Notes under the pieces: model-generated
The model's database searches: none
Told to the model about the DNA's origin: nothing
What the model saw: only the letters and a program-made list of their open reading frames with translations
Shown: piece after piece, positions 58,598 to 64,000 of the stretch
Layout of the letters: the number at the start of each line of letters is the position of its first letter
Numbering within the stretch: the first letter of the stretch is position 1
Position numbers and translations under genes: made by a program
Assembly (NCBI GenBank): GCA_000333855.2
Contig: CM007327.1
Location: 251,486 to 315,485 of the forward strand
Direction of reading: 5' to 3'
Source of the DNA: Endotrypanum monterogeii
Taxonomy: Eukaryota > Euglenozoa > Kinetoplastea > Trypanosomatida > Trypanosomatidae
DNA: 64,000 bases

Positions 58598-61500
58598 ATG
58601 AACGCGCTGACCCAACACGAGGATCGCGATGACTACCTCGATCGCTTTGCCCTCCGCGATTTGATGGAGCACTGGATTGATCGCGCGAGCATCGAGAAGC
58701 CGGACGATCCGTTCCAATACTTGATTGATGAAGCACAAAATCAACGCGAAAGCGGTGGCGGTATCGTCACGTGTGAGAACCATTGGTGCAACATGTCAAT
58801 GCCCGCTTCACAGCTCGAGGCACACAGAAGACTGTGCAATAACACAACGAGTTGGATACGCTGTGTGCGGTGCAACCTCCGCGTTGAGATATCTAAGATA
58901 TCTGTACACCGCATGCTTTGTCGACTTGAGCGATGCGCCTTGTGTGGGGAAATGGTTTTGCCGCGCATGATGGCCATGTGCCCGTATCGCATGTTAGGTG
59001 AGGCGGAGCGTAATAAACGGGCAGCCGCACATCGTAAGGAACGGCTTCGTGAGAGAGGGAAGGATGATGTGCAAAACAAGGCGCTACTGCCAGGCGAGGC
59101 TTCTCTTGCCCCGGAAGCGATGCCGGTTTTCGATCAGGAAAGTCAAGACGCCGATACCCGGATCAGGGGACTCTGTCGGGTGCCCTCTTTGGTGCACACA
59201 ACACACGATGCGATTATTTCTTTGCCATCAGCGTCTTCATCTGCCAAGGATTCTAGAAAGACGACTGTGTACAAAGGCGGTCGAGTAGGATCTGTCTCAG
59301 CAACGCCGGCAAGCGGCCGGCGCAGATCCCACTCTACTTCTGTCTCGATATCGGTGCCACAGGATTCCATTGCTGCCCTCGACAAGGACAACGTGTCGTT
59401 GAGCTCCGAAGCCGCCTCGTCGTCCACAGCGTTACGAACGAATGGCGAAGCGACTGTGGTGACTCAACCAGTCACTACTCAGTCGAAATCTGGGGTGCCA
59501 GCCCTGACCGACCCAAAGGACTTGGTGGTACATCTAGGTCCGTCGTTACTTGTCACTTCGCAGAGTCATAGGGGAGGGGGCTTCGGCGGTGGCATCGCGA
59601 CTCCCATGCTGAAGACACCGTCTGCGCCAGCGGGCGCGGTGCGGCCTTCCTTTCCCGACTTTCCAGCAGCCGATAGCTCCCCCCCTGGGCAGTTCGATAG
59701 CTATCCGGATGCGTTGCTTCCTCGCCTCCGCTCGATTCAGCGCTTGTGGCGGAGCAATTCTTCTTCACATCGGCTCCGTGAGGAGGTGCTGCGGGCGGTG
59801 TGGCAGCGCCTGGAGAATGCGCAGGAGAGGGCGTCGGGCAAAACTGCTCACGGAGCTGCTCTCCGGGCCCTCGGCCAAACTCTGCGTGAGCAGCTCAGCT
59901 CCTCCTTCACGGTCGCCCAATTCAGACAAAAACACGAGGGCTCCACAAAGGAAAAGGATAATGGCAGTAGTGGGGTGACGGATCGCGGGCAAAGTTACGG
60001 AGCGTCTTTGTCCGCATCCGTCGTGGACAGCGATCTTACCGCAGGTGAAGTCCTGAGTGCTTCTTTTGAAGCCGACCCGGTGCTCATCTCGGACACAGTC
60101 TTGAAGGGCGGAGGCTACATGCGTGATTGTGATCTGGAGGCGCTCATTCGCCACTGCCGGGCGCGGGATGCGTTTCCGCTCTCCCTAGTGTTGAAGGTGG
60201 TGCGATCGGCGACGAAGCTGCTGCAGCGGCGTTCAGTGGTGCAGCATCTCAGCATACCACAGAGGGGCACCCTCATTATTGTCGGTGACCTACATGGCCA
60301 GATGAAGGATCTCGAGTACATCTTGGGGTTTAGGGGTTTGCCCACTGCAGAGCGGCACTACCTCTTCAATGGGGATTTTATTGACCGTGGCCCGTACGGG
60401 TGTGAGGTGCTCACCCTGATTTATTCTTTGTTGTGCACCTATCCGCACTACGTTCACCTGAATCGTGGCAACCATGAAAACTACTCGACCAACACCGAGT
60501 ATGGTTTTATGAGTGAGCTTTATGCCAAGTACGGCCCATGCTCCACCTACTTGCTTGATGCGATTGCAGACAGCTATGAGGTGATGCCGCTGATCAGCAT
60601 CGTTGAGCACCGCATTGCAGTGGTGCACGGAGGGGCGCCACGACTGGATTGCACGCTGGAGGAGATCGAGGCGATTGGGCATGTGCGCGACATCCCGGTA
60701 GGTCATCAGTCCACCCGCGCAGAGCAGATTCTCACGGAGTTGCTGTGGAACGACCCCGTCGATCGCTTTCGCTCACGCCGACTCGGCACAGACTGTCAAG
60801 GGCCGGGGTGGCGCTCGAGCAGTCGTGGCTGCGGCGTGGAATACCTGTCGAGCATCACAGAACAGTTTCTCAACAAGAATCATCTCCAATTTCTCATCCG
60901 CTCCCATGACGTGAAAGCCGCCGGGTTTGAGCTAGCCCACAAGAACCGCTCCATCACAGTCTTCAGCGCCTCGAACTACGGAGGTGTCTCCGGCAACCGC
61001 GGTGCCGTCGCTGTGCTGAAGAGGGGGTCGACGCAGCCAATTTTTCACACCTGGTTCCTGCGGGAGGACTACGCTCAGCTGCAAACAGAGGCGCAGTGGG
61101 CTCAGGAGGAGAACTATGCCGGCATGGCGCTGTCGTCGTCCAACCGCCACGGTACAGGTTTGCAGACGGATGCTGGCGACGTGGGGCAGGGGAGCGATGG
61201 CAGTTGTCCAAACGCGAAGGGCGACGCCGCTACGCCGCTGAAGCGCCAGTCCTCGTCACTCGAAGGCAGCTTTGCAGTCTTGTCACAGTTGGGGCGGTGT
61301 ATTAGCACCGCCAACTTCATCGAGACATTTCTTATGGTGGGGGACGAGTTCGTTGAGGCCTACTATTTAAAAAGTGAGTTTGTGTACCTGGACGACGTGG
61401 AGTCTGCATCTGATGGAGGTGCCAGCAACAGCCCATTCAGCGTCTTCTCCGAGACGACAAGTCCAGCAGAACAGGCGGTCTCCGCAGACGAGGATGCTGT

Positions 61501-64000
61501 GAAGCCGAGTGTCGGTCCGAAGATACTGGCGCACCGCAAGGAATCCTTGCCAGACAGCAGCAGCAGCAGGCTTTTCATGAGTGGACGGGGGACAAGACAG
61601 AGGCATTCGGAGAGCATGGGTTTGCGGTCTGCAGCCCACAACGCCAGTGTAGGTGAGGGGGGAAGTCGACACGCTCTGCAGAGCTACCCACGTAAGTCAT
61701 TGACCACCATTTCGCACACCAACTTGAGCATCTTGCAGCTCATAACGCGCATCAGCCTCGGAATCACGCAGGATCTCTCCATTACCGTTCAGTTCCAGAC
61801 CATTCGGCAGATCCGGGAAATCATTTATTTCAATCGCTATGCTCTTCTCGCCGCGTTTAATCAGGTGGACGAGACGCGCACCGGCACCGTGTACAAGGCC
61901 GAGTGGTGTGTCCTCATGAGAGACGTCTTGAAGCTGGATATACCGTGGTACTATCTTTGTCAGTATCTCGCACCGAGCCTTGTCGTGAATGGAGTGCCGT
62001 CGGTCGAATACGTACGGTTCCTGCGGCATTTGGACGCCCAGTTCGCGTTGGCGTCACGCCTCAGCTGGCAACGAGCGACTATCTTGCGCATCGGCAGTGG
62101 CCTCGATATCCCCGAGGACATCGTCCGCATTTTCTGTGACCAACCGGCAAGTTCTGTTGCAGGTAGCACATCCATGCGAAACCAAGGCACGGATCCGCAC
62201 AACTCGCACAGCAATAGGAACTACCCCGCGCCGCACAGAGGTTCCTTGGCGCACCCAACGGTGCCGATCTTGCTTTCTCCTGAGAGCACGGCACTGACCT
62301 TCACCAGAACTGTTGCCACTTCTCTCCATAGCGCCGACTCCACGCCCCCCAACACAGCAGGGCTCCATCGCTCAGAATCTCCCGCCCTCCTCACCGAATC
62401 CACCAATTCTAGTGCGCCTAGCTTGGATGCATCAGTTGCACCGCTGGGCCCCCTGTGCTCTGCACCGCAAGGCCTTGGTGTCGTCAGCAATAGCACCACA
62501 TCTAGGGTCGGTGAGGGCTTGGCGGACAAGGTAGTTGCCGAGCGCGCCCCGAGCTCTTTGACAGATGGAGAACGTGATAACTGGTGGCAGCGTGTTCAAA
62601 TTAACTTCAATACCTTCGCCAATAAGGTTCGTCTGTTATCACCGGCAGCGGCCTTCATGGAGGACAACGAGGTGTTCGCCCTGTTTTTCTACTTCGATGT
62701 TTACTTGACGGGACACGTATGCGTGGGCGACATCGTGCGCCGCATTACAGCACTTCTGGAGGAGGAGGAGGAGGATGGGGGCAGTGGCGGAGAAGAGGTG
62801 TTGCTTGTAAGCGGTGAGATCGACTTCTCGACTGTCCTTGGCTCGCAGCACCCCGTGGACCAAGCGGTGCCACACACCATGTCCCCTCACAACCCCTCAA
62901 GTCCCTCAGCAGCGTTGGCGGGAAGTCATGACATCCTCAGCGCCACCCAGGAGCCGGCAGCCTTCTCTGCACCGGAGTCGAAGGGCGCGAATGGTGGCAG
63001 CAGTGGCTGCGGTCGCTCAATGCTTGAGCGCAGGTTCAACAACAAATCTCTCAAGCGCCTTGGCAAAGGTAGCCTGTCTGGAAATCTCGACGCAGCTGAG
63101 GGCGGTATTAGTGGCCCGCATGACACAGGTGCTTTTTCCCTGATGTCATCTTCGGCGAGGGTGGGTGACAAAAGCGAACCTGCGTCGCGGGTATGCGCAG
63201 ATGCAACGCCTGCTCTTCAAGAAAAAGTCGACACGGGGAGATCAGAAGTCGTGTGTGATGTCAGTCATGAGAAGGCGTCGGAGAGCCACATTATATTTCC
63301 CGTGGATCCCACCCTTACCCCTTGCTCGTCGACGAGGTCGCCCGCGTTGGGGCGTGATGCCAGCCTAGCGCGCACCTTGAAGTCCACCGGGAGTGCGCCG
63401 CAGGTCATGTTGCAGTCAATCGACAACAATGCAACCACCAGCTCCTCGTTGGGGGGCTCTGCAATCGGTAACGCCATTGACACTGAGTGCGACAAAAGTA
63501 TGGACACCACTTCTTCGCAAGCCTTTCCACAGTCTCGCTTCAATCTCCGCCATCGATCTTCGAGGGCGTCGCCATCCTCTATGCAGCAGCGGGTACCATC
63601 GGAGTCGAGCCGACGTCCGGCAACGCCGCCGTGGATTTTTTCAACGTTACTCCGTGTCCAGGAGCATCTCTTCGACAGCTCTCTACATCTACAGAATCTG
63701 TTTGTTTCGCTGGACAGGAGCAAGAAGGGTCGTCTGACCGAGGAGGATTTCGGTTCCCTGATTGAGTTCATCAATTACCTACTGGAACACCCCCTCTCCA
63801 GCGAGCAGGCACAAACGCTGTTCTGGTTTGTGCACGACACCAGCATCAACTGTGTAGAGTCGATGCAGGTTCGTCATTGGGGCACCTGCACCATGGCCCA
63901 TCACCGCCGCGGTCGGGTGCCAGTAGAGGCACCTGGGAGTACCTCAGCGGGGTCCGCATGGAGCTCGTGCGAAACCAAAGCAGGTCCTTATGCTCGTGCA
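58598..64000 (+). CDS. Giant zinc-finger/PPP phosphatase/EF-hand protein (partial)
   Basis: The ATG at 58598 follows an in-frame TAA two codons upstream; the frame then stays open for 1801 codons to the window end, so the gene is 3'-truncated here. Residues 59-125 hold clustered Cys/His modules (CENHWC with a later HRRLC; CVRC with HRMLC; CALC) resembling TRAF-type zinc fingers. After a Ser-rich linker, a PPP-family Ser/Thr phosphatase domain spans about 540-830 with all metal-binding motifs: GDLHGQ (563-568), GDFIDRG (592-598), GNHEN (624-628), LLWNDP, IRSHD and VFSASNY. It resembles PP5 and PPEF/RdgC more than PP1 or PP2A. Downstream are EF-hand-like loops at about 1091 (DETRTGTVYKAE, good consensus), 1367 (DVYLTGHVCVGD, degenerate) and 1706 (DRSKKGRLTEED, degenerate), within long disordered linkers. 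A Ca2+-responsive phosphatase is the likely role; zinc and calcium binding are inferred. Confidence 0.92.
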   Translation, partial: MNALTQHEDRDDYLDRFALRDLMEHWIDRASIEKPDDPFQYLIDEAQNQRESGGGIVTCENHWCNMSMPASQLEAHRRLCNNTTSWIRCVRCNLRVEISKISVHRMLCRLERCALCGEMVLPRMMAMCPYRMLGEAERNKRAAAHRKERLRERGKDDVQNKALLPGEASLAPEAMPVFDQESQDADTRIRGLCRVPSLVHTTHDAIISLPSASSSAKDSRKTTVYKGGRVGSVSATPASGRRRSHSTSVSISVPQDSIAALDKDNVSLSSEAASSSTALRTNGEATVVTQPVTTQSKSGVPALTDPKDLVVHLGPSLLVTSQSHRGGGFGGGIATPMLKTPSAPAGAVRPSFPDFPAADSSPPGQFDSYPDALLPRLRSIQRLWRSNSSSHRLREEVLRAVWQRLENAQERASGKTAHGAALRALGQTLREQLSSSFTVAQFRQKHEGSTKEKDNGSSGVTDRGQSYGASLSASVVDSDLTAGEVLSASFEADPVLISDTVLKGGGYMRDCDLEALIRHCRARDAFPLSLVLKVVRSATKLLQRRSVVQHLSIPQRGTLIIVGDLHGQMKDLEYILGFRGLPTAERHYLFNGDFIDRGPYGCEVLTLIYSLLCTYPHYVHLNRGNHENYSTNTEYGFMSELYAKYGPCSTYLLDAIADSYEVMPLISIVEHRIAVVHGGAPRLDCTLEEIEAIGHVRDIPVGHQSTRAEQILTELLWNDPVDRFRSRRLGTDCQGPGWRSSSRGCGVEYLSSITEQFLNKNHLQFLIRSHDVKAAGFELAHKNRSITVFSASNYGGVSGNRGAVAVLKRGSTQPIFHTWFLREDYAQLQTEAQWAQEENYAGMALSSSNRHGTGLQTDAGDVGQGSDGSCPNAKGDAATPLKRQSSSLEGSFAVLSQLGRCISTANFIETFLMVGDEFVEAYYLKSEFVYLDDVESASDGGASNSPFSVFSETTSPAEQAVSADEDAVKPSVGPKILAHRKESLPDSSSSRLFMSGRGTRQRHSESMGLRSAAHNASVGEGGSRHALQSYPRKSLTTISHTNLSILQLITRISLGITQDLSITVQFQTIRQIREIIYFNRYALLAAFNQVDETRTGTVYKAEWCVLMRDVLKLDIPWYYLCQYLAPSLVVNGVPSVEYVRFLRHLDAQFALASRLSWQRATILRIGSGLDIPEDIVRIFCDQPASSVAGSTSMRNQGTDPHNSHSNRNYPAPHRGSLAHPTVPILLSPESTALTFTRTVATSLHSADSTPPNTAGLHRSESPALLTESTNSSAPSLDASVAPLGPLCSAPQGLGVVSNSTTSRVGEGLADKVVAERAPSSLTDGERDNWWQRVQINFNTFANKVRLLSPAAAFMEDNEVFALFFYFDVYLTGHVCVGDIVRRITALLEEEEEDGGSGGEEVLLVSGEIDFSTVLGSQHPVDQAVPHTMSPHNPSSPSAALAGSHDILSATQEPAAFSAPESKGANGGSSGCGRSMLERRFNNKSLKRLGKGSLSGNLDAAEGGISGPHDTGAFSLMSSSARVGDKSEPASRVCADATPALQEKVDTGRSEVVCDVSHEKASESHIIFPVDPTLTPCSSTRSPALGRDASLARTLKSTGSAPQVMLQSIDNNATTSSSLGGSAIGNAIDTECDKSMDTTSSQAFPQSRFNLRHRSSRASPSSMQQRVPSESSRRPATPPWIFSTLLRVQEHLFDSSLHLQNLFVSLDRSKKGRLTEEDFGSLIEFINYLLEHPLSSEQAQTLFWFVHDTSINCVESMQVRHWGTCTMAHHRRGRVPVEAPGSTSAGSAWSSCETKAGPYARA

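Noticed and set aside
1..64000. A strand-switch or transcription-start region
   Set aside because: All supported genes are on the + strand and no divergent or convergent gene pair occurs.

Overview
The window looks like one stretch of a Leishmania-type trypanosomatid nuclear chromosome. All fifteen supported protein genes lie on the + strand. None shows an intron. Their codons favour G/C third positions. They are separated by 0.8-3.3 kb spacers full of (TA)n, (CA)n/(GT)n, poly-C, poly-T and pyrimidine tracts followed by AG, as expected for trans-splicing and polyadenylation inside one polycistronic unit. I see no strand switch, tRNA, rRNA or CRISPR. The genus is inferred from architecture and gene types; the species cannot be fixed by eye. 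Several genes have an in-frame GTG/TTG upstream; I start every gene at an ATG.

Layout. 1-12.2 kb: two large low-complexity proteins of unknown function, the first with a C-terminal PH-like region, the second ending in a single membrane anchor. 13.6-17.3 kb: a Rab GTPase of the Rab2/4/14 group and a basic protein with a CS/PIH1-C-like beta domain. 18.6-22.6 kb: a GRC3/NOL9-type polynucleotide 5'-kinase. 23.4-27.9 kb: a large SEL1-repeat membrane protein resembling HRD3/SEL1L of ER-associated degradation. 29.5-31.3 kb: electron transfer flavoprotein-ubiquinone oxidoreductase, followed within about 10 bases by a CCCACA hexamer array. 33.5-36.1 kb: a nucleoplasmin-like protein and a neighbour that may be a divergent copy of the same fold. 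37.1-39.1 kb: a coiled-coil protein. 40.4-51.1 kb: two plasma-membrane-type (PMCA) Ca2+-ATPase genes flanking eIF3h; the pumps share an almost identical core but have different ends. 54.3-55.8 kb: an unknown protein with a Cys/His-rich tail. 58.6 kb to the window end: the first 1801 codons of a very large protein with N-terminal zinc-finger-like modules, a PPP-family Ser/Thr phosphatase domain and EF-hand-like loops.

The genes do not form a pathway; as usual in trypanosomatids, co-transcription need not mean shared function. Three runs of N are present. The 10-N run inside the second Ca2+-ATPase creates an apparent frameshift that comparison with the first copy explains as a mis-sized gap.

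The observations most worth following are the mosaic gene conversion between the two pumps, the zinc-finger/phosphatase/EF-hand architecture, the adjacent nucleoplasmin-like genes, genes whose best trans-splice acceptor almost touches the ATG, the CCCACA array and a 44-bp perfect palindrome. I found nothing resembling a wholly new genetic system.
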